The notes under the pieces: generated by a model
What the model was told of the DNA's origin: nothing
The model's input: the letters and a program-made list of their open reading frames with translations, nothing else
The model's database searches: none
Shown: in pieces, positions 1 to 14,000 of the stretch
How positions within the stretch are numbered: position 1 is the stretch's first letter
Layout of the letters: each line of letters starts with the position of its first letter
Position numbers and translations under genes: made by a program
NCBI GenBank assembly: GCA_019054805.1
Contig: JAHQIY010000001.1
Span: forward strand, 6,462,501-6,526,500
DNA length: 64,000 nt
Reading direction: 5' to 3'
DNA from: Brachionus manjavacas
Lineage: Eukaryota; Rotifera; Eurotatoria; Ploima; Brachionidae

Positions 1-2016
1 CTTGGAAAAAAATTGTAGATAATCGAATTACTTGGCAGAAAAAGTACTCGAGGCTGCTGAGTTTAAATAACTTGTATGCAAAATTAAGAAATTGAAGAAG
101 TATTTTTGGCGCTTTTTTCAGGTGAGAAAACAAGCTTAGATATTTTTTTTTGTAAATTTTTGAAAAAAATCTTTTTCGTCTTCTTTCAAATCAATGTTGA
201 ATCATTAGAATAGATAGCGAGAATTTTTTGAACGAGGACATTTAGTTTAATTAGTAAAACCTAATTAAAAGTATTTATTCGCACGGGTCTAATTGTGGCT
301 CTTAACAAGTCCTTGATTATTGTTTGCTTGAGCTATTTCTAATTTGTTCGCGAATCAAGAGCTTTTTTATTTTTTTTTTACTTTTCTATTTTATCTTGTT
401 TATCAAACGAAATCTCTATTTTTAATTAAAAATTCAATTCAAGCTTTGTAAATTATTCGTAAGTGACGTAAGAGCCGAGATAACCAATGTTTGAAGCTTG
501 CTTGAAAATTGATATATCTCCAAAAGGTGAACGCAAAAACCCAAAACTTGATTTTTAGCTCACCTTTTTGTTTGAGCACAAATCAAAATTTAAACATGGA
601 TTAGAAGAAAAATTAAATTTTTATTATTTTCAGCAAGAGAAAAAAATGTGTGTTGTTTTTTTTCTACTTTTGAAATATTCGAATTTTTTAGAGTAGAATA
701 CTTTTCTCTTTTACTTTTTAAAACAATACTCTGTGTAGTTGGGAAAAAAAATTTCTCTGGTTTCACAACAACTAATTTGTTATAGAGAAAGTATGATGTT
801 TTAATCGAATTTTCAATCTTTGTAAGTGACTAACTAAATTTTTTTATCTATTTAAAGGTAAAAAGAATTTTTTTTAGTTTAAAAAAAAAAATTTTAAATG
901 TTTTGTTTTCTAATGGCACAGGTTGTTCGATCAAGAATCTAGAATTTCCAATCTTTTGTCTATCTCGCACTTGATTTAAAATATTCATTTTTATCTGTTT
1001 AGGTTAGAAAAATTTATTTTCTTTTAGTCTTTCGAAAATAATTATTGAAAAAAATTAATGTATTTTAATGTTTTTTATTTGAACTTTAATCTAAAATGTT
1101 AAATCTTTATTCTAAATAAAAAGTGACAGACTAAGAATATTCAATTTTTTTTATCTATTTTAAGGCCTAAAGAAGGCTTCATTTCTAAAAATCCTCAATT
1201 TTGATCTGTTTTTTTATTTTGAGCTGGACTAAAAAATAATTTTTTATACGGCTTCCGCAGCATTAGCTAAAACCAGAAAAACAAAACAAAATGTCTTGCT
1301 GAAATTTTTTATTTTGTCTATTTTTAAAAATAAATGCTGACAATTACTGTAAGTCTAAAGGAGCTTTTGTTCCTTGATAAAAATTTAAGCAAAAATATTT
1401 TTGAATTTCTAATCTTTTATCAATTCTGAGGTTTAATGGAATATTTTTTCTTAAAGAGAAATTTTTCCATGGTTTCGTCAGCAATTAATTTAAAAAATAA
1501 TACAATGTCACACTCGAATTTTAATTTTTTAGCCAGTTGAAAAAAATGACAAGTTAAATTTCACAGATGCAAAAAAATTGATTTTTTTGTTGAGAAAAAT
1601 TTTTAAATTCTAAAATTTCTGATTCTCTAATATGTTATCTATTTTGAGGTCTAATGAAATATTTTTTTTCGGGCTTTCTGAAAAATTTTTGTTACAAGGT
1701 TTCCGCTGCAATTAATTTCTCAACAAAAAAAAGTATGATGTCTTGTTAAAATTATTAATTTTTGTCTATTTAAAAGAAAAAAAAGGCTAACAATCTATTA
1801 TCTTCATCTGTTTAAGAGTCTATAGTAGTTTTTTTCTTGAGAGAAATTTTTTTTTCAAAATAATAAATTCCTATATTTTTTGTAAAGGTAAATTTTTTAG
1901 CTTCAAACAAAAAAATAAAATAAAAAAAAATAAAACAGATTTTTCCAAATGTTTTACTATTTTGTTGGGCTTTGCTAAATTAAAATCTAAAAAATATTTA
2001 GATACACAAACTCAGA
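1..2016. other. AT-rich 5' flank of the intermediate filament gene
   Basis: No coding exon is visible here: all frames are broken and the sequence is dominated by A and T runs. The part from about 750 to 1870 is internally repetitive (see the repeat entry). Just before the ATG at 2017 the sequence reads ...ATATTTAG then a short leader ending CTCAGA, so a spliced 5'UTR exon with an acceptor near 2001 is possible, but no donor can be assigned. No TATA box can be separated from the general AT background. Confidence 0.5.
759..1870. repeat. Degenerate tandem repeat, about 225 bp period
   Basis: A recognisable motif (GGTTTCCGCAGCAATTAATT followed within 20-30 bp by AAAGTATGATGTCTTGTTA, then TTTTGTCTATTT) recurs near 759, 1250, 1471 and 1698. 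The spacings are about 491 (twice the unit), 221 and 227 bp. Intervening pieces such as TCTATTTTAAGG and TTCTTGAGAGAAATTTTT recur at matching phase. The copies are strongly diverged, so this would be an old satellite-like array in the upstream flank. Seen by eye only; a self dot-plot would settle it. Confidence 0.4.
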
Positions 2017-5000
2017 ATGTCTGACGATGAGGCTTCTTCAGATCGGTCGTCGTCGGTAGGGCGTTATATTTTCGGTGACACGAGCGTTTCGTCGGAGCGC
2101 TCATCGCACAATCAGCCCGACGCCAAGCTGCGCAGTCGCAGCGAGGACTCCTCTCGTTTGTTCCACGACTCGTCTGGCACAACCCGCATCCGCAACAAAG
2201 AGATCGAGCGCGGCGTCCGCATCCGCAACGTGATCAGCACGCAGCAGAACCGGCGCGCCGACGAAAAGCAGGAGCTGCACGAGCTCAACTCGCGCCTAGA
2301 CCAGCTGGTGGACGCAGTCAAGCAGAAAAAGAGCCAGAACGACGAGCTGCAGGAGCGCATCAACCAATTCCGCAACGACCTGCTGTACTCGTCGGGCGAG
2401 GGCCACCGCAGCCGCCTCGACCAAGACCTGCAAGGCGCCAAAGTCGAGCTGAACAGCGTCAGCGAGGTAAACACCATGTCCAAGATACGCGCCTCCAGAT
2501 CCATGTACGAGCTGGACAGACTGCGCGAAAAATATGACGAAGAAGTCAGATGGCAGAGCAGGGACCATGACAAAATTCGCCTGCTCGAGAGCCAGCGCAC
2601 CGAGAGCCTGCACGAGCTCAACTATCTCAAAGAGAATTGTGAGTCGAAAAAGAAATCCCTTCTGGACGACTCGGACCGCAATGAAAAGCTGCGCGAACAG
2701 CTCAGTAATTTGGCAAATGCGCTCGACCACGAACAAGAGAGTCGCATTGATCTAGAGTGCCAAATTCAGACTTTGCTGGAGAAGAAAAAGTTCGAGCAAG
2801 AGCTGCATCGTGTCATGCGCGATGAGCTAGAGCGTTTGTTCGCCAACCAGGGCAGTAATCCGATGGGCTTTTTTACCAGTGAGCTGCGCGACATCAAGGA
2901 AAAGATCAGGGAAGATTTCAAGAAGCTGAACGAGTTCAACAGTGACTCGATGAAGCACGAATACGAGCTGAGGTACTCGAAAATAGTGGAGGAGATCGAG
3001 ATCAAGAAGAAGCAAGCCGAGGAGGCCAGACTCAAGGCCGAGCTTGAGGAGAAGACAAGTTTTGAATCGCTGAGTGTCGAAGTAGAGAGCAACAAGGAAG
3101 AGCTGAAAAATTTGAAGCTTCAAGAGTTCAATTTGAACAAACTGCTTCAAGAGCTGCACGACAAGCTGAATGAATTGAGGAGTAGACATGCGGACACTGC
3201 GGACCAAAAGCAGACCGAAATCGACCAGCTGTACGAACAGATCAACAATTTGAAGGCTGATTTGTCTTCTATGCTAAGTTTTAGCAAGTCTCTTGACTCT
3301 GAAGTGGCTGTGTATGCCAGATTGCTTAACCAGCGCATGAATAGCTTTGTCGCCCAGACCTACACGTTCGAGAACTACGAGAATCTCGTCCTCAAGGACG
3401 AGATCAACGAAAGTCACCGTATTCTCGAACAGAATGAGCTGAAACGCAAGCAACAGGAGTTGGAGGAGAACAACAGACGCCTCAAGGAACTCGAAGAACA
3501 GCGAAGAAGACAAAAAGAACTTGACGAACTGCAAAGGTTAGTTGTTGTTTTTTTTTTAATTAATTAAATTAAATTTTTGATTTTTTTTTGGGGTGAAATT
3601 TTATTTAATTTTAACAAGATTTTTTTCAATTGCCTGAAGGCTGATTGACTTTTAGATAGATTTAATTTTTTTTGTCAAGCCCGTGATTTGTAGACTAATT
3701 CCGGCTATTTTTCTTATCTTTATTTACTTTGAGACTATTAAAATAAAAGATCATTAAACTTTTAAAAATGGGTCAATTGATTTAGAAAGAGAGAAAGAAA
3801 AAATGAGATAAAATAATATTTATTTAAATGCAAGGTTAAATTGAATATCATGTCACAAATAATAAAAAATTGATTTTAAATTTTAATTACTTGTCCAGAC
3901 CATTAGAGAAAAATGTCAATTAGTGCTAAATTTTTTTTAATTAGATAAATTATTTAAAAAAAGTTTTTATGCTTCTTTTCTTTTTCTTTTAGTTTTTTTT
4001 TTTATTAATTAAAGATTAGAGTCAACTGGAAAAAGAAAATGGCCATAAAAAATAATTATCCGTGATATTTAATTTTATTTTTTTTCCTTTGTTGTTCGTC
4101 AGTAATAGTTTGTTTGCTAATAAAATACGCTTTTTCGATTCTAGTTTATTTGTTTGTCATAAATTTTTATAGATTTTTTAATAAGGTTTTTCAGAAATTA
4201 TTATTTTAGTATAAAAATTTATATCATTTTAATTTATTGTTTTGCCGAAGACTTAGTGGTGTTTAGCTTTTTTTTCAGCCATTAAGTTAATTTTTTGACT
4301 GGGGCTTCCAAGCCGATAAAATTTCGAAATTCTACCTAAATAAAGAAAATAAAAATGTAAGTTTATCATTTTATGTTGATATAGTAAATATTCAAGATAT
4401 CAAAATCAAAAATTTAGTATCTATGTCATTCAGCTTGTTTACGATTTGTTTGCTAAACATAAAATTTTCTATCATTATGGAACGATATTTGAGTTGATTA
4501 GATAGTCTATTTGAATTTAAAAAAATATTTTCTAATATAAACTTGGTCTTTGAAAAATTTTGCATCAAATATATTCATGAGTAGCATTTTTTATATTAAC
4601 AAAAAAATAAAACCCTTTAATAAAAAAAATTTAAAATCAATTATAGAAAGAAATTTATTCAATATTAAAACTCATATAAGATTAAAAGATTCACAGATAT
4701 AAGAGAAAAATAAAATTTTTATGCCTGTTTAAAACGATTTAATTAATTAAAAATCTTAATTGCACTTCTTAATAAAAAATAATTTATCACAGAAGTAGAA
4801 AACTACAGGTTAATGAGAAAAAATCAAGCTTTGTTTTTTGGGATTAAATGGCAGGAAAAATATAATAAATTAAGTTTATTTCATGAATTATTTCTTATTT
4901 ATTTTTTAAGATTCAAGAGCGTTTTCTTTTTGTTAATTGTATCCCCGAGCATTAGACTGAAGATAAAGAACTTAAAATGAATCTAGTTTTTTTTTAAATA

Positions 5001-8000
5001 TGCTAAATATTCCAAGCTTTTTAATCTTTTTATGAACCTATATATTTTGAGATGAAATCTGAAGAGCTGAAAAAAAACATTTACTTTTGGTTTTGACTTA
5101 ATTTTTTTTCGAATAATTCGATAGCTTAATTTTGGTAGAAAATTATTTTTCTTTCAAATTGATTCCCTTAAGCACACTCTTCATTAAAAATCATATTTAA
5201 ATTTGAACACTTAAATATTGTTTTATAAAGAATTTTCAGAGTAGAATTTTAATCAAGTTATTAAAAAATAATTTTTGCTTAACTCAAGAATTCATTAGAT
5301 CAAGTTTTCTTTTTTCATTTTTAAAATAAATATCATCCTCAAAAAAGAGCTCTAAATTTGACACTTTGGTCATTTTAAAAAAAGATTTACAATTTTAATT
5401 ATATATTATATATAAGAATAGCGAATACTTTAAAAGTTAATTTAAAATCATTTAAGTTTATTTACTTAAATGGACTCTGATTAAAGAGCTTTTTCGTGAG
5501 AAGAATCATGAAAAAAAACCAAACCAAACTAATATAATAAATTAATTTACATGATTATACTTTAACTTTATGAATTAAATCCTTCTTTGAAAAAAAACTG
5601 AATTGACTTTAAATCATAAAACATCATCTTCTAATATTGAATTTTCTCATTAGTTGGTTTTACTCAGTCTTTGAGAAACAACTACTTCTCCGATTAAAGC
5701 TTTACATGGTAACATGCTCAATCTGTTTATCTGTCCTTTTTAAAAATTCAGTTCATACGAGTTAAAGCTTGGTTGTATAATATAAAATATAAATTTGAAA
5801 GGCTTTTATTTATTTTGAATAAAATATAATAATATTAAAGGAAAAATAAGAAATAAAATTATTTTCATGAATTGGTTTCAATATATACTAAACAAAATTT
5901 TAATTCCAATTTGATGAAAATAATTACGCAAAGCTAAAAAAATTTCCATTTAGGTTTTTTTTAAAGCTTCTTAATTGTGCAATCTTCAATACTAAAAATA
6001 TCAGAAATTTTGTTTAATTACGTTATTATTCTTTTCATAACATTTTACTTAAACACAAAAATTTATTTACGATTATTATCCCTCTCTTTTTTTTACTGAA
6101 AATTTTTTAATTAAAAAAAATTAAGTCAAATCTTGGAATATTTATAAAATTGTACTTAAAAAACGTCGTAATTTGTTTCTTTAGAATTAAATTCAAACTA
6201 ATTTTAAGATATTTTCAATGTTCAAAAAATAAGATGATTTTATGATCTTTTGTAAAATCTTTAAAAAAAACATAGTTAAAAATGGACCATATGGTCAAAA
6301 TTCTTTTCTATTAGAAGGTTTTAAAAAATTGTAAATAATTTCGAAATAATTTAAATTTTGACTTATTTGTTAAATAATTAGATGAAAAATTAAATTTATT
6401 TAATTTTTTTAATTTTTCTAAATATTCATTTATCTTATTTTAAAGATTGTGAATATTAACTTATTCACTTCTTTTATCTCTTTAAGTTTTATCATTAATT
6501 AATATACCATTTAGTAAAAGACAGATGGCTGACGCTTGAGCGAAACTCCAGTAATATTGCTTGCGCGCTTTTACTTTTTATTAAGTGTCAAAACTCAAAA
6601 GAAAAAAAGTTAAATAAAATAAAAATGAAAAAATTTTAAATTAAAAATCAAAATTAAAATAGATAAATTTAAATAAGATTTAAAGGTTATAATTGCTTAA
6701 ATATTTGAGCCTTTTGGAAAAAAAAAAGAAATAGTATGCTAGCAATTATACAATGGAGTCAAATATTCGATTTATATTTATTTGAAGCTTCTTTAAATTC
6801 ATTCAAAGTCTGTTAACCACTGGAATAGAATGACTCAACACATCTCTCACTCAATTAAAAAAGTCGATTCGAGACTGCTATTAGTATAAGTTTATTTAAG
6901 ATCTTGTGATGTAAAATGTTGGTGCTAGCATCATATTTTAGATTCAAAATGGATAAAGTTGCTGAGATTTGGATTAATTGTATTCTTTTGATATTAGTTT
7001 CTAAGAATATGGTCTTAGTGGCTATTTGTAAAATAAATAAATAAGTTTTTAAGAATGAGTTAAGACTTGGCAGAGCATAATCCATTGAGGATAGATCTAA
7101 CTGTTGTATTCTGAATTGCTTGTCGCTCACGATCAGCCACGATCGTTTAAATTATAAAAATAAATGAATTTAATATTAAAATAAGTTAACAATTAATTTT
7201 TCAAAAGGTTTATTTAGCTTTTAACAACAAAAATAAGTCTTTTAAATGATATCTTTGATAAATACTATTTTATGGAGACCCGATGCTCCTAATCCTTTTC
7301 TTTATACTTCTTTTATGCCAAACTTAGTCTCCCGACCTGCTAAAAAGCGGTTCACATGGCACACGTGTCGCTGGATTCTAAAAAGATTAGCCATCAAATT
7401 TTTTTAACTTTTGATTCTTGTGATTTTTTTAAAAAATCTTAAATAGTGAACCTTAAAAAAAAAAAAAACTTTGGCTGTTTTTTGTTTTTTGTTTTTTTTT
7501 ATTTTTTACTTTTACTGCTATATCTTTTGATCACAAAGAATAGAATCGAATTTAAGTTTATGATTTCCACCTCTTTTAAAAATTTTACACTCGTTTATTC
7601 TTCTTCTTCTATCTTCTACTACCAGTGGAGCATAAGGCGTCCACACGTCCCCTCCATTCTACCCTATCCTTGGCGACAATTTCTGCCTGCCCCCATGTGA
7701 GTTTCATCTCTTTCAGATCTCTTTCAACTGTTCTCCTCCAGGCTATCTTTGGTCTTCCAGCATTTCTCTTTCCTTGAGGTGTCCAAAATAGTGCTACTCT
7801 AGGTTTAAATTCTGTCCGTTGCCATTCTAAAAACAAACCGAAACAATTAAAAATTAAAAAAAAATTCAATTTAAAATGTTTTAAGACTAAAACGTGAACG
7901 CGAAGAGGAAGAGAAGCGAAGGCGACAACGAGAAAAGGAGGAAGAGGAGCTCAGAAAGCGAGAATATGAAGACCTGTTGAAAAAACAACGCGAAGAAGAA

Positions 8001-11000
8001 GAAAAACGTCGCAGAGAGCACGAAGAACAACTGCGCAAGAAAGGAGAAGAAGAAAGACTACGGAGGCAGCGCGAAGAAGAGGAGAAACACCGCAGAGAAT
8101 ACGAAGAGCAAGTGCGCAAGAAAGACGAGGAAGAAAGACTACGCACACAGCGCGAAGAAGAAGCAAAGCGTCGCAGAGAGCATGAAGAAGAAATGCGCAG
8201 GAAGGCTGATGAAGACAGACTACGCAGACAGCGAGAAGAAGAGGACAGGCTGAGACGGCAACGCGAGGAAGAGGAAAGAGTGTGGCGAGAGACTGAAGAG
8301 AGGCGCAGGCTGGAAGAAGAGCGCCTGAAGCGTCAGCGCGATGAGGAAGAAAGACTGCGGCATGAGGCCGAAGAAAAGGAGCGTTTGTGGCGTCAACGTC
8401 AAGAAGAAGAAAAACTACGCAGAGAATACGAACTGGAACAGGAAAGACTTCGTTTGCTTGACGAAGAGAAGCGGAGACGCGACGAACAGCTGCGTTTGCA
8501 GCGGGAATACGAAGAGAGGGTTCGTTTGCAGAAGATCGAGGAGGAAGAGAAGAGACGCCGCGAGTATGAGGAGCAAATTCGCATTCATCGCGAATACGAG
8601 GAGCAGATGCGGCACAAGAAGGGCGAAGAGGAGCGTGTGCGCGAACAACTCCGAATTCAACGAGAATACGAGGAACAAGTGCGCAAGCAGCGCGAGCTCG
8701 ACGAGCGTCGCAAACAAGACGAAGAGCGGCTGCGGATGGAGCGCAGCGAACAGCTCAGAATTCAAATGGAGTACGAGGAGAAGATTCGGCGACAAAGAGA
8801 AGCCGAGGAGAAGCTGCAGCGACAAAGAGAAGAAGAAAGACGCAGACAGCGCGACAGAGAAATCGACGACAAACTAAGGCGTCAACTAAGCGAGCAGAAA
8901 TTTCAAAACTACGTGGTCATCAACACCGAGTTTGATCAGGAGCGCACTGAACGCGAGCACAGACTCAAAAAAGAAAGAGAAGAACACGAAAAGTACATAC
9001 TGGAAAAGCTTAGACAAGAGCAAGAGCTTATTGAGGCACAGAAGCGACAAAAGTATCTGAGCGAACAGCGCATTCGTTCGCCGCATCCCATCAACTGTGT
9101 GGACAATGTGCACACGTACACTAAGCGCATTGTAGAGCAAAATCAGCAGTCGCGCGAGACATTCGAAGAGCACAAGTACAAGAGTGATTGTAACGGCGGC
9201 AACTATGAAAAGCAAATAAATATCCAATTGAATCCAGTGCCTAGTCAACGGTCGCAGTCCCACACCAATTTGAACAATAACACAGTGCACAAAAATATTG
9301 TGATCACAAATGTGAACAGGTCACAGTCGCCGCCAAAGAACCGGCTGGCAATTAACGGCTCGTATAGCGAATTGAACAAGGCCGAGTCGAACAACAAGTA
9401 CGCCATTAAGCACAAGGCCAATAGATATGTGTCAGGCGCGATTGGCATTTTGGAAACAGCGCTCAACGGCGAGTACATAATACTCGAGAATTTGAGCTCC
9501 AACAAATCAGTTAACCTAAAAGGTATTTTCTAGATTTTCATAGTGTTTTTCAGACTTGAGCTTAAGACAAAAATTTGAGTCATTTTTTGGTGAAGTCAAA
9601 GATTCGACTTTACTTGATAGATCACTTTAGTTTATTTAAAATTCTTTCCATAATAAAATCCAAAAATACTATGAGAATGGACTTTACTAAAAACTAATTG
9701 AAAAATAGGCTGAATTTTTAATGAAGAAGTCTTGGTTAGAGGATTTGACCTGCACATCATTAAAATATTTTATCTTTTATTTTTTCTAAATAAAATTGAA
9801 AATTTTAGAATTAACGCTTATCTTTGATGTAAGATGTTGGAGGGAGTATCATATTTTAATCTGAGGATAGATAGATCTAATTGTTGTATTCTGAATTGCT
9901 TGTACTACTCTGATATTATTTTCTGAGAATGAATTTAAGCAACGAAAAGAATAGTCTAGGATTGATTCGACTTAGGATATATGTTTTCTAGTCTATTTCG
10001 ATTAAGACCCTATTTTTTGTTAGAAAGTTTCTTAATATTTAGCCTTGCATTGCAGCGTTCTTTAATTTCGACTATCAATATGTGAAACAATAATTGATCA
10101 TGCTCAAAATAAATTCAAAAAAATATTTCAAACAATAAACTTTAGACTTGATAATATTACAACATTCCACAAATGTTTATTAATCATACGATAGAATGTA
10201 ATTGAAAAAGATTTTTCCTTTTACCTTGTTATTTATTTATTTATTTGTTTTCTGTACCGATCTAGGGCTCCTTCAGAATAAATTAAAAAAATCAAAATAA
10301 AAAATAAAATTAAAGTTAATAAAATGAGATAAAAAAAATCAAAATAAAGTAAATAAGCTAAAAAATTGAAAGTGTAGAAGACATAGATTGTTACATGTGG
10401 CACATGTTTACATAGTTCAGGTTTCAGGAAAAAAGTAGGAAATAGTAAGGTAGCAATTACACAATGGAGTTGGGTATTCAATATATCTCGATTCGAAACC
10501 TTCTTTGTATTCCTCCACCAGCCTGACAACTAATGGAATAGAATGACTCAGTCCTGTCCCAACATATCTCTCACTCAACTCAAAAAGCCGATTTGAGACT
10601 GTTAGTATTTTAAGTTTATTAAAAGCTTCATGATGCACGATGTTGGAGGGAGTATCATATTTTAACTTAAGGATAAATCTTACTGCTGTATTCTGAATTG
10701 CTTGTAGTTTTTTGATCTTATTTTCTGAAAATGAATTCAAGCAAGGAAAAGAATAGTCTAAAATTGATCCGACTAAAGATTTATATAAATTTCCTGTTGT
10801 GTTTTGAGTAAGACCCCATTTTATGTTTGACAATATCTTAATAATATTTAGCATTTTATTGCAGCGTTCTTTAATTTTGTCTACTAATATATTAAAATTT
10901 AATTTAGAATCAAATTTTATACCAAGAAACTTGATTTCTTTTTGGCTCATTATTCTGTTTCCATAAATTTTTAAGTTTAGATTATCACTCTCTTTTTTGT

Positions 11001-14000
11001 ACCAAGAGAAGACTACTGAACACGACTTTTAAACTGATATCTTCATTTTCCATTTAATAAGTCATTGTTCTAGTTCGTTGGTGTATTTATTTATCTTATT
11101 TTCTAGGTTCCCCTTTTTGTTAAAAATGAAGAATGAAACTAGATCATCTGCGAAAAGCAGAGAGTGTTCGTTATTAGTTTCGTTATTTGTTTCACCTAGT
11201 TTTGGACTTAAGCTTTTTATTATTTCCTTTTTATTCTAATGAAAGTGTGAAAGTAAAATTTATATTTTATCGGCTTTTATTTTCACAAGTATATTAAAAC
11301 TTAATTTTCTTTTGACTCACTATTTCATTTCAATTAACTTTTAAGCTAAGATTATCACTCTTTTTCTTGTACTAATAAAAGGCCACTCTAAATGATTTTC
11401 CAAATGATATCTTCATTTGACACTTAATAAGTAATGTCAGTTAAATGACCTAGAGTCTATGATGGATCTTGTCCAGTTAGTTAAGTAATTAGATGGATTC
11501 ATTTTGATCAATTTATAAAGTAAACCTTCATGCCATACCCTATCAAAGGCTTTAGAAATATCAAAAAAAAGGCCACAAACTCTTTTTTTCCATTAAATGA
11601 TTCCAAAATTTTTTGAATTAAAAAGGATAGATTATATGACGTTCGCCTGTGTCCGCTAAATTCAGATTGCTGCTGGATAAGAAGTGAATGTTCTTCTAAT
11701 AAAATTTATGATCTTGAGAAGATTATATGATCAAGTAACTTTTCTAGACAGCTTGTTATACTAATTGGTTTATAATTGGAAGGATCTTGCGAATTAGAGG
11801 CTTTTTTTGAATCATAGTAATGTTCCCAATTTATGCTTTAGAAACTCCATCCTTCTAGACGATTAAAAAGTTTTGTAAAAAAAATTTTTACTTGAAGCTA
11901 TGTTATGTGTTGGGTCGGGTACTGATGCTGTTTCACGCTTGAATCTTTTTTAAGTAGATAAAATTTTTAAAATTGATAAATAGAAATATAAAAAAAAAAA
12001 AACAAAGTGATTAACACTTATTTCTTTATCATCTTTTTGACTGATGCTCGCTCTAATTGTTACTGTAGACGTCTCAAGAAAAAGTTTGTTTTACACAATT
12101 GGAAATTTGCTTTTACATTTCGTAGTTTTTCATTTAAAAAAATGAATTATAATTAGTTTTTAGTTTATTAGTTTATATATAATTTCGTTTGTTTTTTTGG
12201 TTTTGGATTCGGACCTCGTGTCCCAATAAAGTTCTCTAAAAACCTTATTGTTTTGATCCGAAACCCCCCGAGTCTAGATTAGGACATGGGAAGTCTTGCT
12301 GGTTAAAATCAAAGTACCTTTTAGTAAAACCGAGAAATTTTACATTAGATTTGTTTGGTCTTTCACGTTTCCGTTTCTCAACAATTTGATTATTGTGTTC
12401 GACAAAATCTAGTCCTGTTGACTAGAAACAAGAAAGTAGAAGCCAAAACAAGTTTTTTCAAGTTTATTTTTCTGATTATTAAATGATAATTATCTCTCGT
12501 TAAATAAAAATATCTATAGAATATTATTTTTATCATATTATAAAAATGATTTATCAACTATTTATTTTATCTTCTAACGAAAAACTATGCTTTTACTAAA
12601 ATAGCTAATTTTTCACAAGTCTTACTAGATGAACTTAATTTTTCGGGCAAGTCGCGATTTCAATGAAATGGTAAATGAATTTGAAAGAGAGAAAAATTAA
12701 AAAATAAAATTCAAAATGCTTTTCATAATACATAATATATTGGTGCTTGTGTAGACAAAAGATGAAAACGATTGAGCGCTTGTGTAAAATGTAATTCTCA
12801 TTTCCATCTTAAGTTAGAAAAAATTTTTAGAAATTTTAATTTTAAAGCGCGAAGCTTTGTCAATTTAAAATCAAATTTATTTTTAAATCTAAAGAAATAA
12901 GCGATTTACAATTTTTTTTTAATCTAATGTGCAACAAAATTGTTGAAAAATGTAACATCTTAAGTCATAACTATTTCCTTTACTTTTTGTAAAGGAAATA
13001 GTTATGAAATTGAAACACTTTTTTATGTTATCATGAATGATAATGTAAAATATCAATGATAACAAAAATATACCTATGATAACTAAAAAAAATTCTATTA
13101 TAAAATCATTAGTTTAATGACAACATATCAGTCGACATTAAAAAAATAAAAACAATTTTTAATGTGAAAAAAATACCTACATTAAGATTTTAACAATAAG
13201 CATTAAAAATAAAAAATCAGAATTAAATAAAAATTAAAATTAAAAAAATTAAAATTACAAAAAAAACTGCTACTGATCATTTATTTATCATCGGTGTTTT
13301 ATCTGTAATTTACTAATCGCTTATTATTTATTTACTTTTTTTTTTTAATATTTATGTACTGATCATTTAAATAAAAAATTGATAGGGTTACTTAGATAAA
13401 TTTTTTAAAATTTTCAAAATCGTCTTTAGTTAAATAAAAACAATTCAAAGCAAGCTTTTCATTAATGTTATTTGAGAATTCGACTCTAGTTCATTATGTT
13501 CTTCAATTAGTTGGTTATGGTTTGACCTGCCTTTTTAATATTTTCTCAGTAATTTTTTTAAGATCATGTCATATTAATGTTTATCGCATATTTTTGCAAA
13601 ATAAATTGATACTTGGCGAAATACTTGGGCATGGTATAACATGGTTAGCTTCACATGCAATGTGTCTTTTCATTTAATTTTTCAAAAATAAATAATTTGC
13701 ATTTACTAGAAGTAATTTGATTGATTCATTTAAACGATATTTAATTAAAAAAATTATAGAAATTTTAAGATTTTGATGAAAAATTCCAAACTAGTATAAA
13801 GCACAAATAAAGTAAAAATTAAATATCAATAAATATTCGAAAAAATATTAGTTAAAATATATTTCGGTGCTATTTGTTTTAATTTCTGTTAAAATTTATT
13901 TTATAATGTTTGAGAAAGCCATAACTTGGTATATTTTTTAAATTCTTTTAACACTGGCTTGAAATTTGTCACTAAAATTTTCAAATTGAAATTTTAAATG

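Larger units (their letters stand above)
3537..7885 (+). other. Intron 1 of the intermediate filament gene
   Basis: GT...AG intron of about 4.35 kb (donor AAG|GTTAGT, acceptor TTTTAAG|ACTAAA). Apart from two LINE fragments on the opposite strand (about 6715-7130 and 7605-7830) and a slightly GC-richer unassigned stretch at about 7262-7395, I see only A/T-rich sequence without coding content. Confidence 0.7.

Noticed and set aside
2112-3534. Several open frames on the minus strand and in alternative frames opposite the filament exon 1
   Set aside because: They are antisense shadows of a GC-rich coiled-coil coding exon, with Leu/Ser-rich low-complexity translations and no independent support.
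7871-9505. Ser/Leu-rich antisense frames opposite the filament repeat exon
   Set aside because: They mirror the GAA/CGC-type codons of the Arg/Glu repeats and vary with repeat number; no start context or domain.
13465-13677. 70-codon hydrophobic open frame in filament intron 2
   Set aside because: AT-rich DNA readily gives Phe/Leu/Ile-rich frames; no acceptor/donor logic and no family resemblance.
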